DNA from: Nothopassalora personata
Taxonomy: Eukaryota; Ascomycota; Dothideomycetes; Mycosphaerellales; Mycosphaerellaceae
Length of the DNA stretch: 64,000 nucleotides
Assembly (NCBI GenBank): GCA_033816765.1
Contig: CM066287.1
Location: 7,192,001 to 7,256,000, forward strand
Direction of reading: 5' to 3'
Shown here: piece after piece, positions 33,316 to 44,197 of the stretch
Numbering within the stretch: position 1 is the stretch's first letter
Layout: each line of letters starts with the position of its first letter
The notes under the pieces: model-generated
The model's database searches: none
Told to the model about the DNA's origin: nothing
What the model saw: the letters and a program-made list of their open reading frames with translations, nothing else
Made by a program: the position numbers and the translations under genes

Positions 33316-33513
33316 GGTGTTGGGTGGTGTGTTGTGGGAGGAGAGAGTGGTGGGAAGTTGAAGTTGTTCAGTCGAGGTGGGAAGGAAAGAGTGTGGGGTC
33401 TGCACGGCTGAGATGAGGTTACGATTGAAGCAACACCAAGATTCGAGGAGGGTATCTAGCGATCGGCATTTACATAAAGATCTCATATAGCATCGTCAAA
33501 TTGATATAGATGA

Positions 33514-36069
33514 TCAGTTCTCATCACCGCCTCTCTCCAGTCTTTCCATTTTCAAGGTCATTATCCGCTCCCAGCCGATGCGAATGAACCTCCCGAGTGT
33601 CAGCCAGAAGTGTCTCCCAGCTTCGTGCTCTCGAATCCTCCCAAGGAGCTCGGCTACTTCCTCTCTTACATCTAGTCGAGGATGAAACAGACCCGTGCCG
33701 ATGTATAGTAAGCCTGGCGTCTGACCACCGCCGCCGCTGGTTGCCTTGTTCTCCCAGACGCCCATCGCCACAATCGAGAGAAGGTGGCTGATCTCAGCTT
33801 CCGAGTGGACAGCCTCGCATATTGCGAGATAAATGTTCGCGCTCTGCTCATGACCCAGTCGTAGTTTGGCGAGCTTGTCGTGCAGATGCTGTAAGTCGAG
33901 GTGCTTGATCGGGCGATGCACATAAAACGAGGCAAGGTCTTGGATGAAGTTGTAGTAACTGCGCGTGTTGCGCCATCCTTCGATCCGGGTTGCATTCGCA
34001 GCCAGCTCGGTACTCTTCGATTGAGCTGTTGGCCAGACGTAGCCATGGCCGATGACTTCTGCCGGGAGCTCTTTATAAGCCTCAACAGGCGACTCAGCAG
34101 AGGCAGGGAAATTGGTGTTCGGGCTGTCTGGGTTGTGTATGTGCAGCGCACTCGCACCATAGACTGTCTCCTCAAAGCTCGAAGCAAGCCGGGTGAACTT
34201 GACCACCCACCTGCGGAACTTGCCTCGTATTGCATTCTCGCCATGTCGTTCGTTGATGGCGGCGAGCACACTCTGCATGAAGGCTCCATCACCAGTAGCA
34301 TCGCCGGTCGTGCTGCCAGAAGGAGCGCTGTTACCGCCCAACCCTGCAGACAGACTGGCTCCTGCCGTCACCAAGGAACTGATACCACCTGCCGCAACAC
34401 TATTGGTCTGGTGGGTGTTCTGGTGGAAGAAGACCACGCCCTCTGTCAAGGGAGCTTGTTCAACTTTGTTAGAGATTCGCATCTTTCCCGTGCCCAGGTC
34501 GCAAAGAACGTCCCACCATTCGGTCTTGTTCGCGAAAGCAGGATTCGTAACACCAGCTATGAAGCCAGGTACTCTCAGCAGGTCGTCGATCTTCGTAAGA
34601 TCAGTGTATGGGAACGCGTGTCTAGTAAACCCGCGAAGCATGCCACCAGATGCCAGAGCGCATGCTGCCAGTACTGCCTCTGCCACATCTGCACTGGGAA
34701 GGTTGTGACCAAGGAAGATCACTCGCTTCTGTGTCAGCAGTGCATTGAGAAGCACGATGATGGGGTGAGTATTAGGACCGGAAGTTGTCAAATGCGGATG
34801 TGTAGGATTAAAGGGAGTCGGTGAAGACGAATGAGGTGAGCTGAAGGTGGTGATCAACTTGATCAAGCTGAAGTCGCCGACTGTTTCTGGGCTAACTGCC
34901 GTAGGGATCTTGACCGGGACAGGTACGTTTGCATAGCTGATAACGCTTTCGAATTCGTGAGTATCACGCGGAAGACCATATCGAGTCTTTGACTGTAGCT
35001 GGGTTGCACTGGCCTCTATCATTGGCGTGACAGCGTCTGTCTCGTCCTTCTCGGCCATACGTTGCGCTATCATGGCTTCGAACTTCTCCAGGAACAGATC
35101 CTTAGCATCTGTCGCTTGTAGGATGAGCTTCTCATGGAGGCTCAGACTGGGCATGAGTGATAGATCCATGCTGTTCACTGCTTCATACAAACTGGCCAAA
35201 GTATCGATCATGGGGTTGGCGAAGTACTGCTCCAGTGCCAAAAGGAGCAGAGGCTTGTATATGTGCAAGAAAGAGTGGCGTGTGCATATTGCCATGGCTT
35301 TCACAATCGCACCTCGCTTGATCGTGTTGTCGTGCTTTGTGTTGACCAGATTGAGTACATAGACCAGAGGGGGACCATCCGGAGTGCCATCGTCTCCGTC
35401 ATCGTCTCCGTCATCTCCGAAGTCTGCATCGTCTTCATCATCGTCTTCATCATCATCTTCATCATCGTCCTCATCATCCCATGGCAGCTCCTCTCCAGCT
35501 TCGATCGCTTTTCGTCGTCTTCTTCTCCGTCGTCGTATCGCGTCAGGACTTTGATCTTCCTCTGGTCCAGCATCCTTGTGCAGGAAGAATATAGTCCAGT
35601 CTTGACTCCTGACATGAGCCTGATCGGGCAACATCAACTCCGCCAGCATATGTTCATCTCCCCCTACCGGTCCTGGGTACTGGTGCTCCATGATACTTCC
35701 TCGATCGATGTCAAACGAGGCGACCAAGATGTACTCGACATGATTTTCTGTGCTATTGGGAGGGTACTGCGACTTGATCGGCTTGACTTTGCGTGGAGGT
35801 GGGCGCTTTTGCGGTGAACGAAGCGTGTTGTTGGGTGCAGGATTGGAGCCATGTTGAGACGGCCGATAGTCGGTGCCACTGGACTTGTGTGAAGCATTGG
35901 ATAGTGTATGTCTATGTTGCGCGACTGCTAGACCGCCCGAGTCTCCTTGTGTCGAATGCGATCCAGATCGTTGACTATGCGATGGGAATGAGTTGAGGGA
36001 AGCGTTTCGTCTCGACGCCGTGCTGCCCGTCGAATCGGTCTTTGGTCGGTGTGGGAGCACAGTCGCCAT
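33514..36069 (-). CDS. AFI1: Arf3-interacting DENN-type protein Afi1
   Basis: Single exon, 851 aa, from the ATG at 36069 (MATVLPHRP). The reading frame continues upstream, but only from a GTG. After a basic Ser-rich N-terminus, the Afi1 docking domain begins near residue 112 with [23 protein letters not shown], and later FFLHKD. An Asp/Glu run of about 30 residues is coded by a GAT-rich microsatellite (near 35395-35475) and interrupts the domain. The SPA-type block follows ([33 protein letters not shown]), then AGVTNPAF and a helical C-terminus. Yeast Afi1 links Arf3 GTPase to polarity and trafficking at the cell cortex. It shares a 224-bp divergent region with the myosin light chain-like gene. 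Confidence 0.9.
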   Translation of the reverse strand: MATVLPHRPKTDSTGSTASRRNASLNSFPSHSQRSGSHSTQGDSGGLAVAQHRHTLSNASHKSSGTDYRPSQHGSNPAPNNTLRSPQKRPPPRKVKPIKSQYPPNSTENHVEYILVASFDIDRGSIMEHQYPGPVGGDEHMLAELMLPDQAHVRSQDWTIFFLHKDAGPEEDQSPDAIRRRRRRRRKAIEAGEELPWDDEDDDEDDDEDDDEDDADFGDDGDDDGDDGTPDGPPLVYVLNLVNTKHDNTIKRGAIVKAMAICTRHSFLHIYKPLLLLALEQYFANPMIDTLASLYEAVNSMDLSLMPSLSLHEKLILQATDAKDLFLEKFEAMIAQRMAEKDETDAVTPMIEASATQLQSKTRYGLPRDTHEFESVISYANVPVPVKIPTAVSPETVGDFSLIKLITTFSSPHSSSPTPFNPTHPHLTTSGPNTHPIIVLLNALLTQKRVIFLGHNLPSADVAEAVLAACALASGGMLRGFTRHAFPYTDLTKIDDLLRVPGFIAGVTNPAFANKTEWWDVLCDLGTGKMRISNKVEQAPLTEGVVFFHQNTHQTNSVAAGGISSLVTAGASLSAGLGGNSAPSGSTTGDATGDGAFMQSVLAAINERHGENAIRGKFRRWVVKFTRLASSFEETVYGASALHIHNPDSPNTNFPASAESPVEAYKELPAEVIGHGYVWPTAQSKSTELAANATRIEGWRNTRSYYNFIQDLASFYVHRPIKHLDLQHLHDKLAKLRLGHEQSANIYLAICEAVHSEAEISHLLSIVAMGVWENKATSGGGGQTPGLLYIGTGLFHPRLDVREEVAELLGRIREHEAGRHFWLTLGRFIRIGWERIMTLKMERLERGGDEN
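35395..35475. repeat. GAT/GAC-rich trinucleotide tract coding poly-acidic run in AFI1
   Basis: The plus strand shows repeated CATCGTCTTCATCATC units. On the minus strand they encode a run of Asp and Glu inside the Afi1 domain. Such tracts vary in length between strains. Confidence 0.8.
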
Positions 36070-36293
36070 TGTATCGGCTGAGCGACCTGCGCATGTGCTG
36101 TGAACGAGGAAGTGAATGATCCGCACTGCTAGAATGCGATCCCTGCTTGCCGGAGGCCCCTGCAGCGATCAATAAATCAGTAGACCTTCCCCGCCCCTGG
36201 CCAGCCGTTACTGTTTACCCTTCCAAACAGCGACGCTGCTGCGAAGACCACTTCCCACATCATCTTGACTACCTTACTGCTATACCAACAATC

Positions 36294-37529
36294 ATGGTCA
36301 GTGGTCACCATCGTCACATGCTGCAGTGTATCTAACACGTCCAGTCGCGACCATCGCCCTTCGACAGCGCAAATGCGCGACAGTCGCCATTTCGCCGACA
36401 GAACAGCGCGTCGCCAGCAACAGTACGCGGAGGCACACCAGGATCGTCACCCACGAAAGCAGCCTCAGCGTTGTCACTGTCGCCGACTAAAGCGAACAAC
36501 TTATCATCCGAGAAGACAAGTCCATTTGTACGACGGCCCAGCCAGATCAACACCGAACGTCCTTCGAGTCCGTTTGCGCGACCTTCCAGCAGCTTGAGCA
36601 TCCCCGCGTCACCCGCTCGACCTTCCAGCAGTTCAAGCTACAATGGAGGCTCTCTCAGCCCACGCCCGGCGTCACCAATGCGAATGCCAAGCATCTCGCC
36701 AGCACCAGAAGAGCCCGACACACCCACAGTCCTCCCGCCAGCCTCGCCGTCACGATACGATGCAGCCAAGCCGTCATCTCACACTTTACCAGACGCAGAA
36801 TCGCCTTCTGCGCCAGAAGAACTACAAGCACCAGCCATGGTTCTCAGTCCAGCAATGCTACGACCAGTAGCACAACGAACAGTCACATCCTCCACAGCAG
36901 CCACAATAAAACAACCAGTCTTCACCTCCCAACCCACAAAGAAATCGCCTACAATGCCGAAACTCACCCCAATAGGAGGAGGCGGGGGAGCATACGGCCA
37001 TGTACCGCAATCACTCCTCCACAGCATGCGCGAGTCCTTCGAGGTTCTGGACAGCAACAACACAGGTGGCGTCACCGCAGCGTCAGTCTCGGAAATGCTT
37101 GGCCAAATGGGGTTAGAGAACACTCCGGCAGCACTGCGAGATTTCTTCCCACCAAGCGGACCAGCGCAGTTCAATCTCGCGAGATATCTAGACGTTCTGT
37201 CAGGACCGTTGGCAGACTTGTCGCAGCCGGACGAGCTACGTGCGGCATTTGAGGCTTTTGATGTGGACGACAGTGGACAGATCGATGTGGCGAGTCTCAG
37301 AGATGCACTGCTTCACACAGCACCGGAGCCGGGCGAGGACATGATTCGCTTGGGTGAGCGTGAAGTGGACGGTATTCTTGGAGAGTTCACGGGAAGGAGG
37401 GCATTTGGCTCGAAGGGCATGAATGCTTACAAGGCCAAGGGTGAAGTGTTCAGATATCGAGACTTCATGGCGAACATCAGCGCTGGCGGAGTGCAGGCTG
37501 AGGGCGGCGAGGCTGCCATGGCTTCATAA
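36294..37529 (+). CDS. EF-hand protein, myosin II regulatory light chain-like
   Basis: The start codon ATG (36294-36296) is an exon on its own. A 48-nt GTCAGT...CAG intron with CTAAC branch joins it to exon 2 (36345-37529), giving 395 aa. The first 210 residues are Ser/Pro-rich and disordered, with repeated SPTK and PARPSS motifs that could be phosphorylation sites. The C-terminal half has EF-hand pairs: LHSMRESFEVLDSNNTGGVT and LRAAFEAFDVDDSGQIDVASLRDALLHTAP, ending in FRYRDFMANISAG. The arrangement resembles fission yeast Rlc1. Both visible loops carry Ser instead of Glu at position 12, so calcium binding may be weak. A cytokinesis role is inferred from the family only. Confidence 0.8.
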
Positions 37530-37653
37530 TTCTAATGCTGTTGATGCGTTATGTACAGATTATAGTTGATGGTTCCGTGATCTCAGCCACGCTATGCTAT
37601 GCAAATGATGATACATCACTCATACTTTTCATCGCTATCTCGTTTCACAGTCC

Positions 37654-38811
37654 TCACATTCGTGCCCACGGTGCCGGTTGGAAGGGCATTTCACTCCTCG
37701 ATCGGACTTGAAGGTTGCCCAATGCCTCGACCAAAGCCGGCAGTGTCTGCTCCAACGGCAATGCACACCTTACACCCTCACTTCCATCCGTCGTCGCCGG
37801 CACGTCCGCGAAGAAGTTCTCCTCCCCGCGCAGGCCACCTTGATTGATAGCGGCAATTGGTTTTCCCTGCTCCTTCGCCCTCTTGACCAACCTCCAAGCC
37901 GAATACGTCGCCAGCGAAGAGCCCAGCACCAGCAATCGACTTGCCTCATCCACTGCTGCCTCCACATCCAGCTTGACCTGGTTCGGAATCGACTCTCCAA
38001 ACATAATAACAGCAGGCTTCAAAATTCCTGCAGTTGATCCCGCGGCCCAGGCTCCATCTTCATCCATCTTGATCTTATCCTTCACGTCCTTTTCGGCGAG
38101 ACATTTCGGACATGGCGGGTATCGAAACGTTCCGTACTCCACGCCCGGAACGTCTACATCACCGTCCGGGTTGGTCTTGAGGCCTAGCTTTCTTCGCTCT
38201 GCTGGGTCTTCGGTGGACAATGCCCCGCTCCCTAGCATTTCTGTGAGGAAGGCAGACCATGAGGGATTCATGCGGGAGAGATCTTCCTGGAAATCGTCAC
38301 GACTGTACTCGCTTCGACATGTCAGGCAAACTGTGCTGCGGAGGTACCCGTGTAGCTCCAGCGTTTTGAGCCCAGGATGAGCCTTGAGGTGGAAGGAGTC
38401 AACATTCTGTGTAACGACTTGTCCCACGTGTCCCAATTCTCCTAGCTGGCCGACGGCATAGTGTGCTGGATTTGGTTTCGACCGATGGAGGGTCGTCCAG
38501 CCCAGGTATGAGCGCGCCCAGTATCGTTTCCGTGCTTCGTGCGAGGCCGAGAACTCATGGAAGTAGATGGGTCGGTATGTTTTGTTCAAGGTATATGTTC
38601 CATTTGTGCCTCTGTAGTCTGCCAGGCCGGACGCTACCGATATGCCTGCGCCGGAGAGAATGAGTGTTTTACCATTGCCATGATCGTCGGGTTGCGTCGA
38701 AGACAGGAAGTTCTGCAAAGCCTCGACGGCGCCACTGAGGTTCGATGCGGTCGCTGGTATTATCGTTGGACTTGGGAGAGGCGCGGTGTAGGGTATGCGC
38801 ATCAATGGCAT
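37654..38811 (-). CDS. class II (SIRT4-like) sirtuin NAD+-dependent deacylase
   Basis: Single exon, 385 aa. Sirtuin motifs occur in order: LILSGAGISVASGLADYRG (about 52-70), VTQNVDSFHLKAHP with the catalytic His in ELHG (about 155), the zinc Cys pairs VCLTC and CPKC, KPAVIMFGE and the NAD-binding LVLGSSLATYSAW, then AINQGG. DSFH replaces the more common D-R-x-H, as in class II members. Such proteins usually act in mitochondria on acyl-lysines. The N-terminus is only weakly presequence-like, while the last three residues ARM fit the peroxisomal PTS1 consensus. It converges on the myosin light chain-like gene with 124 bp between the stops. Confidence 0.92.
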   Translation of the reverse strand: MPLMRIPYTAPLPSPTIIPATASNLSGAVEALQNFLSSTQPDDHGNGKTLILSGAGISVASGLADYRGTNGTYTLNKTYRPIYFHEFSASHEARKRYWARSYLGWTTLHRSKPNPAHYAVGQLGELGHVGQVVTQNVDSFHLKAHPGLKTLELHGYLRSTVCLTCRSEYSRDDFQEDLSRMNPSWSAFLTEMLGSGALSTEDPAERRKLGLKTNPDGDVDVPGVEYGTFRYPPCPKCLAEKDVKDKIKMDEDGAWAAGSTAGILKPAVIMFGESIPNQVKLDVEAAVDEASRLLVLGSSLATYSAWRLVKRAKEQGKPIAAINQGGLRGEENFFADVPATTDGSEGVRCALPLEQTLPALVEALGNLQVRSRSEMPFQPAPWARM

Positions 38812-40476
38812 AGCATTACTGCCATGGACGGTGTAGCTGTTCGCCTCTCATGGCTTTGCTGCAGAACATGAACGTTGAAGCTGCCTCCGGTGCCGAGTCG
38901 TGTCGTCACCTCGATCTTGTTGCCGGAATTGCTTGGCCGGGTCTAGCGTGCCAATGCCGTGGTAATGAAAGTCGTGCCGTGCGACGAGCGTTATCTGTAG
39001 CCCCTAGTGCCCCTGATATCGATGCTGATCTCCGACAAGAGGCTTCTCGAGCACTCGAGCTCTCGAATGGCATCGTGTCTGCTGTGTCTCGTCGGACGCA
39101 CATGATGCACTGCCGATATTGGCTCACGCATCTTGGAACGAGCGCATGCTGTGCTCCTGAGTGCACAAGAACACACGTCGCCGCACGAGCTGATTTGCCT
39201 CAGGCGACGGCCCTGGAGCGCAGCGCTTCCAACTTATCAACCAGCGGGCCGCTCCCATCTCTCAATCTTATTACTGCAATAGCACGCCCACAACTTTCTC
39301 ATAGGCAGAGCCAACCCCGGCGCTTGTTGCTGGACCACGTTTTTGGGAGGGTCATGGCTGGCTGAACTCCTGCTGTGGCGTGAGTGGTCGTCCCGATCGA
39401 ATGCGGTTCATTTATTAAGGTCCAGGATGATCGCAGCCAGCCGCCTCTTGTCGCAGCAACTCGCACGATCACCACTCCCAAAGAGGCAGCGCGAGAATGT
39501 GCCTTCGCTCGGATGTGCTGAAACGGTACGCCGACGTGCATGGGTTTCACGCCTCATCAGCTGTGTACCTGCATTTCCTGGCAGACACGCCTCCGTTGCT
39601 GCTTCATCGTCACACATCCTGTGGCGACCACTGACCACTCTCGATGGCGCGAGCAATTTCGTCGGAAGTGGTTCAAGGACGACGTATCATGTGCTGCATG
39701 TAAAAGCAGTGCCATGTGCGACCAGCACTCCAGTAGAAAGCGAAGCCGGTAGGCGACCATGGGCCTACGGCGGGCTGCCCCTTTGACTTCCTCCTCCCCG
39801 TTGTGCCGCTAATAACGTGTGCACCTAATCGGGAAGGACGTCGAGGGATATATCATGGCTATCCGCGCTAAGAAACATGACAGACTACAGTCCTCCACTC
39901 GCCTCGACCTCGTCACCACCATGCTGGGCCAACGCAGAAGTGCTGTCGACTTGTCGAAGCAGAACAGCAGCATCTTTGGCCAGCGGCACGATAGCCTGCT
40001 TTCGACGGTCGACGATCGCTATAGTCGGCGATCGGCAGAACAAGCTCCTCAGCGCTACGGGATCATTCCGAGAAGCAGCAGAAGTAAGTGCACACAGGAA
40101 ACCCATCGTCATTGCAACTGCCCTCGGAGGCGTTGCGGCAACAGTGGGAAGATGCTAAAGGAAAGCGCGCGCAGAACCGATCGCCACCAGCCGTTGTGGA
40201 CTTCCCGCCAGAGAGAAAGAGCTGCCCCCCACGCCTTCCCCGGCCATCGAGCAGCAGCACGCAGCAAGCACGCCGACCACAACAAAGGCATCCTCGCCAC
40301 GTTCCAGCCCTCCCTCGAAGCTCACCCTGCAGAGCTCGAATGGCTTCACTGCACTCCCAAGCCCAGATTTGAAACAGCGAATATGTGACACTCGTGCAAA
40401 CAGTACCGCCACGATTGTACAGGTACCGCTCGACAACCGGGAGCCGATTCCGCCAACACCCACCACGCCCTGGACG
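38812..40476. other. 1.7-kb interval without a supported gene
   Basis: Overlapping short ORFs occur on both strands. The longest plus-strand one (39819-40388) shows no domain and Arg/Ser-biased composition. The interval probably holds the sirtuin promoter and a long 5' leader of the gene at 40477, in which a GTAAGT near 40083 could be a leader intron donor. Confidence 0.45.
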
Positions 40477-41750
40477 ATGGGCAACAAACCATCCAGCATT
40501 GACGGCGGCAGTCCGACCCCAGACGACGAGTCCAATCGCAGCGTTGTGCACGTCCACACGAGGCGCGGGTCCAAACAGCACGTATCGCGGAAGGGCTCCT
40601 TCGGCAATGTCTTCAAGCGCATCGACAGCAAGAGCCCTCTGCCTCGCGATGTCACGAACAGTGTCATGTCAATCTTGCACCCCAGCGGCACTCATAAAAA
40701 GACCGACAGCTGCGCGGTAGACGATGACCCTGCTGACGAAAGCGCGCCTACCAATCCTTTCCTTGACCAGCCCGAGCACCACAACCACCAATATCCGGAC
40801 CAGTCGAAGGTGCATTCGATGTCCACCACGACCATGACGGAGAGCAAAGCAGAGCAACCACAAAGTGCTGGAACCACTATTCGCCATTACAGGTCTGAAG
40901 ACCGCCTAGAGTCAAGCGGCTCTCAAATCGACAGAGCTGTAGACACCAAGGACCTGCCACCTCTTCCGCCTTCGAGCGATGCAGCACTCTCGCCAACACT
41001 ACCTGCACCCTCGCCTCTGCCGGAAGACAGCCCGCACAAGTATGGCCTGAGAGATAAGATCGACACGCCGGAACCTCCCAAGGAGGCTGCTCAAGACCTC
41101 AGTGTTGCGAAGATGCGTCGAAAGAGCAGCGGACTGGAAATCTTCAATGTATGTCTACACCTCTAAGCATTTGTTCACATCTGGCTAACAACGTCCAGGA
41201 GGCGAAAACTCTACAGTCTGCGCAGTCTTTCCTCAACGGACTCAGCACTGCTCGAAGACGAGCCGAGTCTCAGATCGAGATGAGACCCACGGACATGACA
41301 GACTCAGCGTACACAGCTGCCGCCATTGGCCCATCGAGACCAGCATCATCACATCTATCCTCGTCCCACGCAAAGTCAAGGTATAAAGACAGCGATGGTC
41401 GACGAGAAGGCAAGCAGATCAAGTCTTCCGGCTTCGCATACAGTCGTCCCTTAACTCTCACTCAACTCAAATGCTGGCGTAAACACGATCGTCTACTACC
41501 CAGCCGCAACAAGCTTGCGCCTGTCGAGTGTGCGATATGTCATGCTGACAATGACGAGGGTCATTTCAGCTGCTCGTGGTGTGCGATTAGGATGTGCAAG
41601 TACTGCCGGAAGGACTTTGCTGAGCGTGGTATGTTGGCTTTGAAGGAACGCGTACGGAAGGCTGAGCTTGGTGATGCTGAGGATTCGGTAACAAGCTCGA
41701 GCGAAAGCTTGCCTATACTGACCGTCACTCCAAGCACAAGCTTCGAATAG
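40477..41750 (+). CDS. hypothetical protein with N-myristoylation signal and Cys-rich C-terminus
   Basis: Exons 40477-41148 and 41199-41750 flank a 50-nt GTATGT...CAG intron with CTAAC branch; 407 aa. The start MGNKPSSID fits the N-myristoylation consensus (Gly2, Ser6), which also argues for this ATG, as the frame upstream has only TTG. Residues 10-300 are disordered and Ser/Pro-rich with basic motifs (HTRRGSKQHVSRKGSFGNVFKR). Near the C-terminus lies a compact cysteine cluster: CAICHADNDEGHFSCSWCAIRMCKYC, six Cys plus His, likely one or two zinc sites. I recognise no named family. A membrane-tethered zinc-binding role is inference. Confidence 0.75.
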
Positions 41751-42389
41751 GAACAGAGGCTGGCTAATGCGTATGCTTGATGGGAATGGACACGGGCTGA
41801 TGTTGGAACGGGGTGTGGTGAAGCCGAATGGCATTGTCTAGCAACGACCTGTCGGCCGAAGATGAGCCAGGATACGTTTGTTTGGGGGAGGCATAATACC
41901 CGCTGCATGTGACAGTTCGATATACGTTCAGCATGCTAATGTCTATATTGATCTGCCTGGAGTAAAGCGACGTCTGGTCGATGTCAGCTCATGAGTCCTT
42001 TCACTACAAGTTTGGAAGACGAGCATTTGCTCTTGTGGTCGTAGCCGTCATATCACTCGTGTGGAAAGCGAGCCCTGGACCTCCTCCTTCAGGGAACCAT
42101 CTTGACCAACGCCGATGCCAACAATTGCACTGCCTGGTGTACATTAAGTTGCCCAGCACGCAGAAAATGTCGCCTTTAAGGACTATTATCGTAGCATGCT
42201 ATTGGGCAGCAGGAAGAAGTATCGAGGACACGGACACTTATAATCTCCTCTCAACGTCGCGGATTAGCGATTGTCGTTGGCCAATACTACTTCAAGACTT
42301 GGACGATCCTTTTGTCTTGACCTTGGCGTTACGATTGACGTCTTCTACGACAAAGGAGACGTTCATTCATGTGACATTGATTATACATC
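41751..42389. other. intergenic before the DUF2985 gene
   Basis: About 640 bp with no recognisable gene; presumed 3' UTR of the upstream gene and promoter of the DUF2985 gene. Confidence 0.4.
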
Positions 42390-43790
42390 ATGGCATCAAC
42401 AACATCGCCGACAACGGGCCGACGACGAGGCACTTCGATAGCCAGCGTTACACAAAACATAGTCGCGACTGCCGAGAATGTCCTCAACAGCGACCCTCCG
42501 CCCGGATTTCTTGCCGCGACCGCAGACATCACCAGTCAAGCGCCCACGATTGCCGAGATCAGGAGGAGTAGCACGGGCAAGTCGTCAGGCGGGAGAAATC
42601 GCAGCTCGAGTAAGGCCAGGAGGGCATCGCTAGGATGAAAGGACTTCAAGAGACCCCAGGAACAAGGGAACAATGCGAAACTTGTAGCATGTCCCGCGCT
42701 GACTGAAGTGCCTTCACATCTGAGCATTGTACCGTCGGACGCGCGGGCAACTGTGTTCGCACCGAAACAAGTGGACAATGACCACACACTTGGCTTGACG
42801 TCTAGCAATTCGAAACAGCAAGCGGAGAAGGTGAAAACTCTCGACAGCGAGCACAAAGTCTATACGAATGGTTATGTGGCCCCAGCGAAGCTCCCGTGGA
42901 CTGTGTCGACAGCGATTGGCCTCAGGGCGTTCTGGAAATGGTTCTTGACACCCTTTGGCTGCCTCGTTACGCTGTAAGGTCTGAATGTAGTGGCGTGGGG
43001 CGGCATGCTGTTCTTGCTACTATGTAACGCGTCGTCGGCAATGTGCTGGACCTCTGATGGACGGGGCGGCAAGTTCTTTGACTGCAACGACATCAATTCA
43101 CCAAGAAGGAAGTGGATCGAGTGGGATTCCCATATTCTGAATGCTCTTTTCTGCGTGACTGGCTTTGGACTGGTTCCGTGGCGATTCAGGGATCTGTACT
43201 ACTCACTATGCTATCGATGCACGAGCGAACGCAAACAAGGTCGGGGGAGCAAGATGTATGGGCTGCGAAGGCTTGCTGCCCACTACCATAGCTGGTATCG
43301 GCTTCCTGAATCGGATACATTGGATGCGATTGTGAAGCCGGAAGAGGTTTTGGAGTCCAACTTCCGGCTTCCTCTGCCAGCATCGAAGAGATCGATTGAT
43401 CCTCCCACTGGCAAGAGAGCGCCGCCAACGCCTATCTGGAAGGTTGACTTCTTTATGTGGTGTCAAGTGTGGAACACTCTCTTCCAGTGCTGCTTGTGCG
43501 GTTTTATGTGGGGGCTGAATCGTTACGACCGTCCTTCATGGTCTACTGGTCTATTCGTCGCGCTGGCCTGTGGCGTCGCTGGGGTTGGAGGTCTTGTATC
43601 GTTCTTGGAGGGAAAAAAGGTGAAGCGTATCGAAGGTGTGCTGCCTTCTGCTGCGGTACAGAAAGTCCTGGCAGCGAGACATGACGCCGAGCTGGGTCTT
43701 CGAAAGACACCGACGGAGCAAGAATCGGTGCACGTGAAGGGGGCAAAGAGTGGAAGTGAGTCAACCAGTAGCCGACAGGATTTAGCGTAG
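42390..43790 (+). pseudogene. DUF2985 membrane-protein gene interrupted by in-frame stops
   Basis: One continuous frame of 467 codons from the ATG at 42390 is broken only by TGA at 42636-42638 and TAA at 42975-42977. The family core flanks the TAA directly: LPWTVSTAIGLRAFWKWFLTPFGCLVTL, stop, GLNVVAWGGMLFLLLCNASSAMC. Then follow RRKWIEWDSHILNALFCVTGFGLVPWRFRDLYY and two more membrane segments (FFMWCQVWNTLFQCCLCGFMWG; LFVALACGVAGVGGLVSFLEG). The position of the TAA is normally a Tyr in my recollection of the family. The TGA could be removed by a 78-nt in-frame intron (42610-42687, GTAAGG...TAG), but no sensible intron removes the TAA. DUF2985 proteins are fungal membrane proteins of unknown function. 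A recent nonsense mutation, readthrough or sequencing error are the options. Confidence 0.75.
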
Positions 43791-44197
43791 GCGTTTGGGC
43801 ATGCGCGACAGATATTGCAGCAGGAACAGCAGTCTTGCAGAGTTGATATGCAGCTTATTCTTGGAGTGCATGATGTAGAGAACGCCACCAGCACACATTG
43901 ACTCCTTGATTTGCCATTGCCGCAGTAGCAGTAGATGTGTGTCGTTCGCCGTCTATGCCAATACGAAAATAGCCGGATCCGCCCGAGAGCAAGCTCCAAG
44001 GATGATCGCGCTTCATTTTGCAGCTAACAGAGACACTCCGGGCTTTTTTTGTGTCTTCTACATCACCACACTTCTGTACAGTATCGGTGCGCTGTTTGTA
44101 AGAGTATCTTCGTTTCGTCGGGTGTTGCTTCATTCGTCTTCCTTTCAACCGGCATATTGCGCGCAAGCAGCATAGCGAAGTTGACGATCAAGCAAGC
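43791..44197. promoter_or_regulatory. CLU1 upstream region
   Basis: About 400 bp between the DUF2985 frame and the CLU1 start. A T7 run followed by pyrimidine-rich sequence near 44040-44150 would suit a fungal promoter. No precise element assigned. Confidence 0.4.

Noticed and set aside
39819..40388. 189-codon plus-strand ORF upstream of the myristoylated protein gene
   Set aside because: Arg/Ser-biased, no domain, several alternative frames equally open; more likely leader sequence.
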